From CAZART01 sp964487555 (GTDB taxonomy: Bacteria > Bacteroidota > Rhodothermia > Rhodothermales > VXPQ01), in assembly GCA_964487555.1 (NCBI GenBank), contig CAZART010000087.1, positions 1-22,898 of the forward strand: a stretch of 22,898 nucleotides of DNA. Direction: 5' to 3'. The stretch's first letter is position 1. Each line of letters opens with the position of its first letter. Below, piece by piece: positions 1 to 7,306 of the stretch. Below the pieces are notes generated by a model. It was given only the letters and a program-made list of their open reading frames with translations. It did not search any database and had not been told where the DNA came from. The position numbers were made by a program, and so were the translations under genes.

Positions 1-103
1 CACCGTCAATCGCGTCAATGCGCGAAGTAGGAGGCATAGGCCCCGCCGGCGATGTACGACGCGCCCGCCCACGGAACGTCAACACGTCAACACGTCCCGT
101 ACG
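1..103. repeat. Short CGTCAA-type repeats at the left edge
   Basis: The stretch downstream of the response-regulator gene holds recurrent CGTCAAT/CGTCAAC words, at about 4, 13, 77, 85 and 102, and an 8-bp tandem AACACGTC around 79-96. On the minus strand these read as repeated TTGACG. No gene with a start codon is visible. It is probably a 3' intergenic region with low-complexity repeats, although the window edge cuts it off. Confidence 0.4.
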
Positions 104-1213
104 TCAATCCCGTTTCATCCAGAACACCAGAATATCGTCGCCGAACTCAGGGGGGTCGCTGTTGCGTAGGATATTGCCCAGGAGGTCTTCGACCGGCTCA
201 CGCGAGCCGATGACCGACGAAGCGTAATCCATGATGCCCTGTTCGCCGACCATCTGCCCGGTCTCCAGGCGCTGCTCGATCAAGCCGTCCGTGTAGACGA
301 TCAATGAGCCGCCGCGGGGAATTTCGACGGTGGTGTCCTTGAATTCGGCCTCCGGATCGAGGCCGAGTATAATGTCGCTGTAGGTGACCACATTGGCCCC
401 CTCAGACGTGAGCAGGATCGGCCGGCAGTGACCGGCATTCGAATAGGTGATCGTGTGTTCGAGGGCGTTCCACTCGAACAGCAAGAGCGATGCAAAGGTC
501 TCGTCCATGAACTCGTCCTGCATCAGGACTTGATTTACGCGCTGCATCAGCTTGGCCGGGGATTTCTCGCCCTGGAGCATCACGTGCAGCGTACCGCGAA
601 CGTACGAAAGGAAGCTGAAGGCGTAGAACTTTGCCTGCAACCCCTTGCCCATCACGTCGCCGATGGTGAAGAAGTAGCTGCCGGGCCGCGACTCCGTCCA
701 GTCGAACAGGTCGCCGCCACCGTGCTCGCGCGGGCTGTTGTGGAAATAGAGCCGGTAGCCTTCCACCGACGGCAGTTTCTTCGGCATGAGCTTCTGCGAG
801 AAGTCCTTGCCGATCTTGGCGTCGAGCTGCGTCTGATAGATCTTCGTGCGCTCCAGAAGCCGCTCGATCCGCGAGAGGAGTTGCTCGATGTCGAAAGGCT
901 TCGTGATGTAGTCGTCGACGCCGGTCCGCATGCCCTTGGTCCGGCTCTGCTCGTCGGCCTTGGCCGTCAAGAAGATGAAGGGTACCGCTCGCGTATTCTT
1001 CTGCTTCTGGAGGGCGGCCTGCAACGCGAAGCCGTCCATCTTCGGCATCATGATGTCCGAGATGATGAGATCGGGGACGCTCTCCTGCACCTTTTGGAGC
1101 GCTTCCTCGCCGTTGGCGGCGGTGCGTACGTCGTACTGCTTGCCGAGCCGGTACTCCAGAAGACGGCGCAGCGTATGCTCGTCCTCTACAACTAAAATGG
1201 AATGTTCAGCCAT
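104..1213 (-). CDS. Response regulator fused to a PP2C/SpoIIE-type serine phosphatase
   Basis: The 369-residue protein has an N-terminal receiver domain (about 1-122) with the acidic pair E10/D11, phospho-acceptor Asp53 in SDIMMPKMDG, Thr83 and Lys105 in TKPF. A short helical linker follows, then a PP2C/SpoIIE domain (about 150-369) with the metal-binding motifs GGGD (165-168) and GDVMGKG (185-191), YSNAGH, and a terminal FGDDIL. In partner-switching systems such a phosphatase dephosphorylates a STAS anti-anti-sigma factor when the receiver is activated. Here the STAS gene and the kinase lie just upstream in the same operon. The start codon overlaps the end of the kinase gene by 22 bp, which suggests translational coupling. 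No sensor histidine kinase is in view, so the input is unknown. It acts in the cytoplasm, with no signal or membrane segment. Confidence 0.93.
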   Translation of the reverse strand: MAEHSILVVEDEHTLRRLLEYRLGKQYDVRTAANGEEALQKVQESVPDLIISDIMMPKMDGFALQAALQKQKNTRAVPFIFLTAKADEQSRTKGMRTGVDDYITKPFDIEQLLSRIERLLERTKIYQTQLDAKIGKDFSQKLMPKKLPSVEGYRLYFHNSPREHGGGDLFDWTESRPGSYFFTIGDVMGKGLQAKFYAFSFLSYVRGTLHVMLQGEKSPAKLMQRVNQVLMQDEFMDETFASLLLFEWNALEHTITYSNAGHCRPILLTSEGANVVTYSDIILGLDPEAEFKDTTVEIPRGGSLIVYTDGLIEQRLETGQMVGEQGIMDYASSVIGSREPVEDLLGNILRNSDPPEFGDDILVFWMKRD

Positions 1214-1644
1214 GGATCCCGGTCCGATGTAACGGTGAATTGAAGGCGATGACGCGAGCTGTCCAGTTCTTCGTAGGAAAGCTCTTCGGTGCAGGCCTTG
1301 ATCATCAACAGGCCCATACCACGCTCCGGAAATGCATCGATGACGCCGGGCTTCGCTGTTAGATGACCGTTGAGGTCAAATCCTTCTGAATTATCATCAA
1401 TCACACACTCCACGCCTCTTGGAACAGATCGGATGGTGATGGCGATGTCGGGTCGCCGGTCCAGGAAATCCGCATGCTGGACCAGATTCGCCAACCATTC
1501 GTGGATGGCCAGCTTCAATCGGTGCACGAGATCGGCGTCGATGCCGTTGGGTAGAGTATCGTTCTCTCCCCAGTCATCGAAGACCGAGTGCACCCGGTCG
1601 ATCAGGGTATCCGGATCGCTGAAGCGATGCGTAATAGTGTCCAT
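1192..1644 (-). CDS. RsbW/SpoIIAB-like anti-sigma factor serine kinase (HATPase_c_2)
   Basis: From this ATG the protein has 150 residues, close to the usual RsbW size. A GHKL ATPase fold is visible: the N box in LAIHEWLANLVQHA (Glu and Asn that bind Mg-ATP), the G1 box VIDDNSEGFD and the G2 box PERGMGLLMIK. Such kinases bind a sigma factor or another target, and phosphorylate the STAS partner encoded upstream. Longer in-frame starts exist at 1680 (ATG) and 1722 (GTG). The extra residues look unlike the family, and no start has a Shine-Dalgarno sequence, so the exact start is uncertain. The stop overlaps the phosphatase gene start, and the STAS gene ends about 116 bp upstream of the chosen start (38 bp from the GTG). 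Confidence 0.86.
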   Translation of the reverse strand: MDTITHRFSDPDTLIDRVHSVFDDWGENDTLPNGIDADLVHRLKLAIHEWLANLVQHADFLDRRPDIAITIRSVPRGVECVIDDNSEGFDLNGHLTAKPGVIDAFPERGMGLLMIKACTEELSYEELDSSRHRLQFTVTSDRDPWLNIPF

Positions 1645-1760
1645 GAAAGGAGGCGTTGGCGAATTGACGCCGGTCAACATGCAAAGGCCGTGATGTCGCG
1701 TGAGCACAGTGCGCACATGCACGGCTCGTGCTAGCCGAGAGAAGCAGATACCGAGCTAGA

Positions 1761-2114
1761 CTAAGGAAGCGCCTCGCGGGCCGCGTCGACGGACGGGAAC
1801 TGACGGAAGACCTTATAGGTCCGCGTCAGCTGGACGACGACCTGTACCGGCCGCGACACCGAGGCAAATACGACCTGCCCGTTCAGCGGCGACACCTGCC
1901 GGTAGAGGGAAAAGATGGATCCCAGACCCGTAGAGTCGAGAATCCCCGTCTCCGAGAAGTCCAGAATGAAATTCCGCGCCCCGGACTGTACCTGCTCCTG
2001 GCACGTCGTCTTAAAATCCGCTGCATTGCGGAAGTCAAGCGCCTTGCCAATCTTGACAGTTACCGTCTCCTGGGTAACGGGCTCAATCGAAAAATTCATA
2101 GCAGCGTTGGTCAT
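1761..2114 (-). CDS. STAS-domain anti-anti-sigma factor (SpoIIAA/RsbV-like)
   Basis: The 117-residue single-domain protein carries the STAS signature ILDSTGLGSI, with the expected phosphorylatable Ser61. The flanking beta-alpha pattern (VTVKIGKALDF, NFILDFS, GQVVFASV) fits SpoIIAA/RsbV. It should be phosphorylated by the kinase encoded next and dephosphorylated by the PP2C protein at the operon end. When unphosphorylated it would sequester the kinase and release its target. It is the first gene of the three-gene minus-strand operon and is divergent from the B3/B4 gene. A second in-frame ATG at 2099 is possible. Neither start has a Shine-Dalgarno sequence. Confidence 0.92.
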   Translation of the reverse strand: MTNAAMNFSIEPVTQETVTVKIGKALDFRNAADFKTTCQEQVQSGARNFILDFSETGILDSTGLGSIFSLYRQVSPLNGQVVFASVSRPVQVVVQLTRTYKVFRQFPSVDAAREALP

Positions 2115-2283
2115 AATGGTATACTCGGTCTAGCGCATCGTGACGTACCTGACTGTCGGTATCGGCCCTTTCCGGCGTGAATTAAGAATTTGGCCGATTT
2201 GCTTGACCGTGAGTGATACGACGATAAGCGTCGCGCATGCCCAGCCATAATATTGCAAATTACGCAGCAAAGATCCGCTTCAC
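2115..2283. promoter_or_regulatory. Divergent intergenic region (promoters expected)
   Basis: This 169-bp AT-richer spacer separates the minus-strand partner-switching operon from the plus-strand B3/B4-lpt genes, so it should hold promoters in both directions. TAATATTG at 2248-2255 is one mismatch from the Bacteroidetes -7 element TAnnTTTG, but I see no TTG element at the expected distance upstream. A TTGACC lies near 2202. The assignment rests mainly on gene orientation. Confidence 0.3.
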
Positions 2284-2994
2284 ATGATATCCGTCCGCCA
2301 TGCCGTTCCTCGCGAAAACGTTCTGCTGGGAATTGTCCGCGCCGAGTCCGTCCAAATCGGGCGCTACCCGAAGGGATTCGACGAGCTTCTCAGCGAACTT
2401 CTCGAGCGCCGAACGGCCGTGCTCTCGCCGGACGAAGAAGCCCGCCGCCTGGCGGCTCGCGACATCCTCCGTAACGGCGGCTACAAACCGACCGGCCGCG
2501 GCAAGCCGGCCAGTGAGTATCTGATTCGCGCGGCCGCTACCACCGAGAACTACCGGTTTCCACGCATCAACGCCGCCGTCGACGTCTGTAATTACCTGAG
2601 CCTCAAGCATGTTATTCCGATTTCTCTGTGGGATGTGGATCTCGCAGGGACGGATCATTTCGTATTCCGTCTCGGGCATGCGGGTGAGCAGTTCGTCTTC
2701 AACGAGGGGGGACAATCCATTGACCTCGAGGATCTGCTCGTAGGGTGCCGCGTACGCGAGGACGACGTCCCCACCGAAGAGCCGATCGTAAATCCAGTTA
2801 AAGACAGCCTCCTGACGAAGACGACGGTGTCTACAAAACGGATCGCCTCGTGCATCTACGCTCCTGCGAACGCGGTCTCCCGGCTTGATCTCGAATCGAT
2901 GTGCCGGGAGGTTTCCGAGCTGCTCCAGCAATGCGGCAAGGACGTCACCGCCGGCTATGGCCTCCTCCAACCGGGTGAATTCGCCGACGTTTAG
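2284..2994 (+). CDS. Stand-alone B3/B4 (PheT-like tRNA-binding) domain protein
   Basis: The 236-residue protein matches the B3/B4 domain otherwise found in the beta subunit of phenylalanyl-tRNA synthetase. The diagnostic block FPRINAAVDVCNYLSLK is followed by PISLWDVDLAG, and later come NPVKDSLLTKTT and a CIYAP strand. In PheT this domain takes part in tRNA handling and editing of mischarged Tyr-tRNA. Free-standing copies are widespread, and a trans-editing or amino-acid-related role is suspected but not established. There is no signal peptide, so it is cytoplasmic. It is first in a plus-strand run and lptC starts 37 bp downstream, so they may be co-transcribed although no functional link is obvious. 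An equally long reading frame on the opposite strand has no family features. Confidence 0.88.
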   Translation: MISVRHAVPRENVLLGIVRAESVQIGRYPKGFDELLSELLERRTAVLSPDEEARRLAARDILRNGGYKPTGRGKPASEYLIRAAATTENYRFPRINAAVDVCNYLSLKHVIPISLWDVDLAGTDHFVFRLGHAGEQFVFNEGGQSIDLEDLLVGCRVREDDVPTEEPIVNPVKDSLLTKTTVSTKRIASCIYAPANAVSRLDLESMCREVSELLQQCGKDVTAGYGLLQPGEFADV

Positions 2995-3031
2995 CCGGCT
3001 TCTTTCTCACTCATTGCCAGAGGCGGCCTGA

Positions 3032-3664
3032 ATGCGTCCTTATTTCCTCACATGCCTGATTGCAGCACTGGGTCTCGCGACGGCCGCCTGCTCGGAAGAA
3101 GCCGCACCGCCCTCGTTGGACGACGTGCGATCTGAGATCGAGCCCACGCAGCAAAGTTGGGACGTTCATTACGTGGTTTCGGAGGCGGGCGGTCGGATCG
3201 ATGCGAGCCGCCCGCGCATCGAGATTTTTGCCGACTACATGGCTATCTACGAGACGGAGGACAGCACCTACACCGTCATGCACGGTGATACGACCGGGCG
3301 GCGCGTCCTTTCTTATCTATATGATGAGGAAGGGGACACGTCGGCAACGGTGCAGGCGAACCGTCTCATCCTCCATGAGAAGGATCGGCGCTTCGAGGCT
3401 CGAGGCAATGTCGTCGTCAACACGCCCGATGATAAAACACTAGAGAGCGAGCACCTGGTATGGTTGGAGGATGACCGCTCCATACGAACCCCCGGCTTCG
3501 CACGCATCAACACGCCGAAGGAACGCATTCAGGGCTATAATCTCGTGGCGGATGAGGATTTGGAAACGTATTCACTGACGCGCGTGACGGGGCAGGTTCA
3601 GGTGGAGGAAGAGGAAGAAGGGGAAGGGGAAGGGGAAGGGGATTCGAGGATCGAGGATCGATGA
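3032..3664 (+). CDS. lptC: LptC-like LPS-export lipoprotein with acidic repeat-derived C-terminus
   Basis: The 210-residue protein begins with a lipoprotein signal (MRPYFLTC... to Cys20; the -3 residue is Thr, so the lipobox is not perfect). The body follows the LptC pattern of short beta strands: PRIEIFADYMAIYE, SATVQANRLILHEKDRRFEARGNVVVNTPDDKTLESEHLVW and IQGYNLVADEDL. LptC bridges the inner-membrane LptBFG transporter to the periplasmic LptA/OstA protein that carries lipopolysaccharide. The ostA-like gene and lptB follow, which supports the call. An AGAGG lies about 10 bp before the ATG. The last 23 residues are low complexity (EEEEE, then GE repeats) and are encoded by a purine tract and a heptamer repeat that continues past the stop, so they are probably dispensable. 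The protein is probably anchored in the inner membrane, facing the periplasm. Confidence 0.85.
   Translation: MRPYFLTCLIAALGLATAACSEEAAPPSLDDVRSEIEPTQQSWDVHYVVSEAGGRIDASRPRIEIFADYMAIYETEDSTYTVMHGDTTGRRVLSYLYDEEGDTSATVQANRLILHEKDRRFEARGNVVVNTPDDKTLESEHLVWLEDDRSIRTPGFARINTPKERIQGYNLVADEDLETYSLTRVTGQVQVEEEEEGEGEGEGDSRIEDR
3620..3641 (+). other. Canonical G-quadruplex motif, (GGGGAA)3GGGG, inside lptC
   Basis: Four runs of four G separated by AA loops lie on the coding strand, so they are also present in the mRNA. They sit in a 39-nt all-purine run (3604-3642) and encode alternating Gly-Glu. The pattern meets the usual G4 sequence rule with short loops. Whether it folds in the cell is not shown. 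Confidence 0.75.
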
Positions 3665-3700
3665 TCGAGGATCGATCCTGGAGGGTGGAGGATGGATGGT
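3645..3700 (+). repeat. Heptamer tandem repeat (CGAGGAT family), eight units
   Basis: Eight consecutive 7-bp units are visible: CGAGGAT, CGAGGAT, CGATGAT, CGAGGAT, CGATCCT, GGAGGGT, GGAGGAT and GGATGGT. The first units lie inside lptC, giving the end SRIEDR and the stop. The rest fill most of the 51-bp gap to the ostA-like gene. The same heptamer recurs in reverse orientation after rpsF. Confidence 0.85.
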
Positions 3701-3715
3701 TTACGACGGAGTTAG

Positions 3716-5320
3716 ATGGCAGCGAGGGTTGATATATTGGCGTGGAGAGCGGTTTTCATAGCGGTGTGCATCGTTCTCCTCGTCGGGGACGTCGTGGGGC
3801 AGGAGCGCCCCGATACCACGCAGACCGATGCGGCGCGCAACGATACGACTCGCACGCGGGAAGTATCGATCAGCGCCGATATGGGCGAGGGCGACGTCGT
3901 CGACGGAGAGCGCGTCCGGCGGCTCATTGGCAACGTTGAGCTGCGCCAGGAGGACACGCGCCTTTGGGCGAGACGCGCCACACAGTACATCGACCGCCGC
4001 GAAATCCTCTTCACCGGCGACGTGCTCGTCGTCGAACGAGGCGACTCGCTTCGGGCCGACTCCGTACTCTACAATAGCCGCACAAAAACGGGGCGCGGGC
4101 GGGGCAGCGTTCGGCTCTCGGACGGCGACGTCGTCGTCTACGCACCTTCCGGACTGTACTTCACACGCGAGAAGCGGGCGCAGTTCACCGAAGGCGTCAC
4201 GCTCATCGACAGCTCGGCGACGCTGCGAAGTCGCGAGGGGGAGTATTGGTCGGATGAAAAGCGAGCGGAGTTCTATCACGACGTGGTGCTCGACGAAGAC
4301 CACACGCACCTCGAGGCCGATTCGGTAACCTACCTGCGCGATACGGACGTGTCGATAGGCCGGGGGAATGTCTTTATCGAACGCACCGGCGACGACGGCG
4401 CGGAGGAAGCTGACTCGCTGACACGAACCCTGCTGTTCGGCGATCGTGTTTTCAATGATGAGCAAAGTTCCTTCAGCCGCATCGAGGGCACGCCGCTTCT
4501 CGTACAGCTTCGGTACGACTCCACAAGCGCGGACGTCGACACGCTCCTTATTCGCGCAACGATCCTCGAGTCCTCTCGACAAGATTCGCTGCGGAGGCTC
4601 GTCGCCCTCGATTCCGTGCGGATCTGGCAGCGTGATCTCGCTTCTGTGGCCGACTCGGTGGTGTACGATCGCATCGCGCTGGCGGATGATAGCCTCTTCG
4701 AGGAGGTGCGGCTCTTTCGAAACCCCGCAGCCTGGTTCAAAGACAACCAGGTCACCGGCGACACACTGCGTATCAGAGCGCGCGGGGGATCTGTCGATAC
4801 GCTCTGGGTGCGCAGCGATGCGTTTGTCGCACGGTTGGACTCCGCGCTCCAGCGGATCCAACAGCTCAAGGGCCGTCATCTTGTGGCTAGCTTCGATTCG
4901 GATACGCTGCGCACGCTCTCGATCGGACCCCAGGCGGAAGCGATTAACTATAGAGGCAACGAGAATGACGAGCCGGCGGGCGCCGTTCAAATGTCGGCTG
5001 ACCGCATCATCTTCTATTTTGAGAACGACGAGATTTCTCGGCTTTCTGCCATTAGAGGAACCGAAGGGACGTATTATTCCGAAAATCTCATTCCTGAAAA
5101 CTTCCGTCTGGAGGGCTTTCGGTGGATTCCGGATCGCCGCCCAAGCCGCGCCGACCTTCTCGGCACCGTCGCCCTTCGTGGATTAGATCAGGGCGAGGAG
5201 GGACGGCCGTTATCCATTGGCCTCGCCCCGGAGGCGACGGAGCTCGCCGCGGAAGATCAGGCTAGAGGCGGCCCCGCGAAAACGGCTTCCGATGCAGACG
5301 ATGCAGGCGTTGATGAATAG
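3716..5320 (+). CDS. Large OstA-like (LptA/LptD N-domain family) periplasmic protein
   Basis: The 534-residue protein has an N-terminal hydrophobic signal (about 10-28, AVFIAVCIVLLVGDVVG), so it is exported. The mature part consists of repeated short beta strands typical of OstA/LptA beta-jellyroll proteins: VRRLIGNVELRQEDTRLWA, REILFTGDVLVVERGDSLRADSV, VVYAPSGLYFTREKRAQFTEGVTLID and HLEADSVTYLRD. In the Bacteroidetes lineage a long OstA-like protein (OstA_2 type) takes the role of LptA, forming part of the periplasmic bridge for lipopolysaccharide. Its place between lptC and lptB agrees with that. The C-terminal 60 residues are Ala/Glu/Asp-rich and probably disordered. No outer-membrane beta-barrel of the LptD type is seen, so LptD itself must be elsewhere. 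The gene ends 44 bp before the chosen lptB start. Confidence 0.83.
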   Translation: MAARVDILAWRAVFIAVCIVLLVGDVVGQERPDTTQTDAARNDTTRTREVSISADMGEGDVVDGERVRRLIGNVELRQEDTRLWARRATQYIDRREILFTGDVLVVERGDSLRADSVLYNSRTKTGRGRGSVRLSDGDVVVYAPSGLYFTREKRAQFTEGVTLIDSSATLRSREGEYWSDEKRAEFYHDVVLDEDHTHLEADSVTYLRDTDVSIGRGNVFIERTGDDGAEEADSLTRTLLFGDRVFNDEQSSFSRIEGTPLLVQLRYDSTSADVDTLLIRATILESSRQDSLRRLVALDSVRIWQRDLASVADSVVYDRIALADDSLFEEVRLFRNPAAWFKDNQVTGDTLRIRARGGSVDTLWVRSDAFVARLDSALQRIQQLKGRHLVASFDSDTLRTLSIGPQAEAINYRGNENDEPAGAVQMSADRIIFYFENDEISRLSAIRGTEGTYYSENLIPENFRLEGFRWIPDRRPSRADLLGTVALRGLDQGEEGRPLSIGLAPEATELAAEDQARGGPAKTASDADDAGVDE

Positions 5321-5363
5321 CCGGCCGTTCCCGACGAACAGCACACGAGAAGACGGTATCCAG

Positions 5364-6119
5364 ATGGCCGAAATGACCCGAAAGCGGCTCGTGCTTGAGG
5401 CGCGGAATCTGACGAAGCGCTATAAGAAGCGCGCCGTCGTGGAGGACGTCAGCATCAGCGTCTCGCAAGGCGAGATTGTCGGTCTATTGGGCCCCAACGG
5501 GGCCGGGAAGACGACCACGTTCTATATGATTGTGGGTATGATCCGCCCAAACGCGGGCAGCATCCACCTCGACGATCACGAAATCACGAACCTGCCGATG
5601 TACAAGCGTGCGCGCCGCGGCATCGGATATCTAGCGCAGGAAGCCTCCATCTTCCAGCACCTTACCGTGGAGGACAACCTGCACGCGGTCCTCGAATTCC
5701 AGGCACTGGCGCGGGACGAAAGATATCATCGCGTAGAGGATCTCATCGAGGAATTCGGTCTCGGAAAGGTCCGAAAGTCCAAAGGCTTTGCGCTCTCCGG
5801 TGGTGAGCGCCGCCGCACCGAAATTGCGCGGGCGATGGCTAGCGACCCTCAGTTTTTTCTGCTGGATGAGCCTTTTGCGGGCGTTGATCCCATCGCCGTG
5901 GAAGACATCCAGTCGATCGTGGCCGGTTTGAAATCTCGCGAAATCGGCGTGTTGATCACGGATCACAACGTTCACGAGACGCTGGCCATCACCGACCGCG
6001 CTTACCTGCTGTACGAAGGACACATCCTCATGCAAGGCACGTCCGAAATGCTGGCCGAGGACGAGGAGGTGCGGAGAAGATATTTGGGAGAGAAGTTTAC
6101 GTTGGAACGATATCGCTGA
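5364..6119 (+). CDS. lptB: LPS export ABC transporter ATPase LptB
   Basis: The 251-residue ABC ATPase is highly similar in pattern to E. coli LptB. It has Walker A GPNGAGKTT (43-51), RARRGIGYLAQEASIF with Q-loop Gln92, signature LSGGE (144-148) inside LSGGERRRTEIARAMA, Walker B FFLLDEPFAGVDPIAV with Glu169, and switch His201 in ITDHNVHETL. The C-terminus RRRYLGEKFTL also matches LptB. It powers extraction of lipopolysaccharide from the inner membrane together with LptF/LptG, which are not in this window. In-frame upstream starts at 5217 and 5313 would add unrelated residues overlapping ostA, so the ATG at 5364 was preferred; ATG 5373 is also possible. It is cytoplasmic and membrane-associated. 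Confidence 0.95.
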   Translation: MAEMTRKRLVLEARNLTKRYKKRAVVEDVSISVSQGEIVGLLGPNGAGKTTTFYMIVGMIRPNAGSIHLDDHEITNLPMYKRARRGIGYLAQEASIFQHLTVEDNLHAVLEFQALARDERYHRVEDLIEEFGLGKVRKSKGFALSGGERRRTEIARAMASDPQFFLLDEPFAGVDPIAVEDIQSIVAGLKSREIGVLITDHNVHETLAITDRAYLLYEGHILMQGTSEMLAEDEEVRRRYLGEKFTLERYR

Positions 6120-6130
6120 ATCGGGCCTAG

Positions 6131-6222
6131 GTGGGAGATAGGTAACGGGGGATTGAATCTCTTCCAGCCGGCACGGCGTTCAGACAGCACACGCCATCAC
6201 CAATTTCCGATTCCCTATCCCC
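6131..6222. repeat. Nested imperfect inverted repeat in the lptB-aroF spacer
   Basis: The left arm 6133-6155 (starting GGGAGATAGG, ending GGGATTG) pairs with the right arm 6201-6222 (starting CAATTTCC, ending CTATCCCC), with about 17 of 23 positions complementary after two gaps. A smaller perfect pair, GGCGT 6175-6179 and ACGCC 6191-6195, lies in the loop. Both arms show a loose 7-bp G-rich pattern. It could act as a 3' structure for the lptB transcript, but no T-run follows. Confidence 0.5.
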
Positions 6223-6254
6223 GGCTCGCACGTAGCATAATTCCGATTGAAACT

Positions 6255-7289
6255 ATGGTAGTGGTAATGAACCCCGGCGCAGACGAGAAAGACGTTCAGG
6301 CCGTCATTGAACGGCTGAACGACTTCGGATTCGACGTGCACCGTTCGAGCGGCGTGAGCCAGACCGTACTCGGCGCCATCGGCGTCAAGCCTGAATTCGA
6401 CACGCGCCACATCAAGGTGCTGGACGGCGTTGCGGACGTCTACCGCGTAACCGAGCCTTACAAATTCGCGAGCCGATCTTGGAAGAAAGAGAACACGATA
6501 CTCGAAGTGAACGGCGTGCGCATCGGCGGAGAGGAGGTCGTGGTCATGGCAGGTCCGTGTTCGGTCGAGGATGAGGATCAAATGGAGAAGTCGGCCGCGC
6601 ACGTGGCGGAGCAGGGCGCTACGTTCCTTCGAGGGGGTGCATTCAAGCCGCGCACGTCGCCGTATTCATTCCAGGGTCTCGGTGAAGAGGGCCTCAGAAT
6701 CATGCGGGAGGCGGCCGATCGGCACGGCCTCAACGTGATCACCGAGGTAATGGATATCGGCCAGATCGATCTGATTCACCGGTACACGGACGTCTTTCAG
6801 ATCGGCGCCCGCAATATGCAGAATTTCCCGCTGCTCAAAGAAGTAGGTAAATCGGATAAGCCGGTGTTTCTGAAGCGCGGTCCGTCTGCGACCATCGACG
6901 AATGGCTCATGAGCGCCGAGTACGTGTTGTCCAACGGCAACTCGAACGTCATGCTCTGCGAGCGCGGCATCCGCACGTTCGAAACCTATACGCGCAATAC
7001 GCTGGATCTGTCTGCGGTTCCAGTGATCAAGAAGATCAGCCACCTGCCGATCATCGTGGATCCGAGCCACGGCACGGGAATCCGCGGCAAGGTCATTCCG
7101 ATGGCGCGTGCCGCTGTGGCTGCCGGCGCCGACGGGATCATGGTCGAAACGCACCCCGATCCGGACTCGGCCAAGAGCGACGGTCCGCAGTCCCTTTACT
7201 TCGATCAGTTCGTCGATCTGATGAAGCAGATCCGCATCATCGCCGAAGCACTCGGGCGAACCGTCCGTCAGCCCCAGATGTCGGCATAG
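6255..7289 (+). CDS. aroF: 3-deoxy-7-phosphoheptulonate (DAHP) synthase, Thermotoga-type with N-terminal regulatory domain
   Basis: From the ATG at 6255 the protein has 344 residues and resembles Thermotoga maritima DAHP synthase in order and motifs. A ferredoxin-like regulatory domain (1-70, MVVVMNPGADEKDVQ...) precedes a TIM-barrel. Catalytic motifs are AGPCSVE (99-105), FLRGGAFKPRTSPYSFQGLG, GARNMQNF, LKRG (207-210), CERGIRTFE, VDPSHGTG (268-275) and VETHPDP. The expected metal ligands are Cys102, His272, Glu298 and Asp309. It condenses phosphoenolpyruvate with erythrose-4-phosphate, the first step of the shikimate pathway. The regulatory domain implies feedback inhibition by an aromatic amino acid (tyrosine in Thermotoga), but the effector here is unknown. 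An in-frame start at 6153 would add 34 atypical residues that cover the inverted repeat, so it was rejected. Confidence 0.95.
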   Translation: MVVVMNPGADEKDVQAVIERLNDFGFDVHRSSGVSQTVLGAIGVKPEFDTRHIKVLDGVADVYRVTEPYKFASRSWKKENTILEVNGVRIGGEEVVVMAGPCSVEDEDQMEKSAAHVAEQGATFLRGGAFKPRTSPYSFQGLGEEGLRIMREAADRHGLNVITEVMDIGQIDLIHRYTDVFQIGARNMQNFPLLKEVGKSDKPVFLKRGPSATIDEWLMSAEYVLSNGNSNVMLCERGIRTFETYTRNTLDLSAVPVIKKISHLPIIVDPSHGTGIRGKVIPMARAAVAAGADGIMVETHPDPDSAKSDGPQSLYFDQFVDLMKQIRIIAEALGRTVRQPQMSA

Positions 7290-7306
7290 ATGCATGCACC
7301 CGCGTT

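Noticed and set aside
15..83. Short minus-strand peptide end, about 18 residues (ASYIAGGAYASYFAH and flanks)
   Set aside because: It looks protein-like, but it follows a stop with no start codon and overlaps low-complexity repeats. It is too short to support a gene.
2260..2970. 236-residue minus-strand frame opposite the B3/B4 gene
   Set aside because: It is as long as the plus-strand gene, but it has no family pattern while the plus strand has the clear B3/B4 motifs.
3701..4990. 429-residue minus-strand frame opposite the ostA-like gene
   Set aside because: It is antisense to a well-supported exported protein, its composition is Arg-rich, and it has no recognisable motif.
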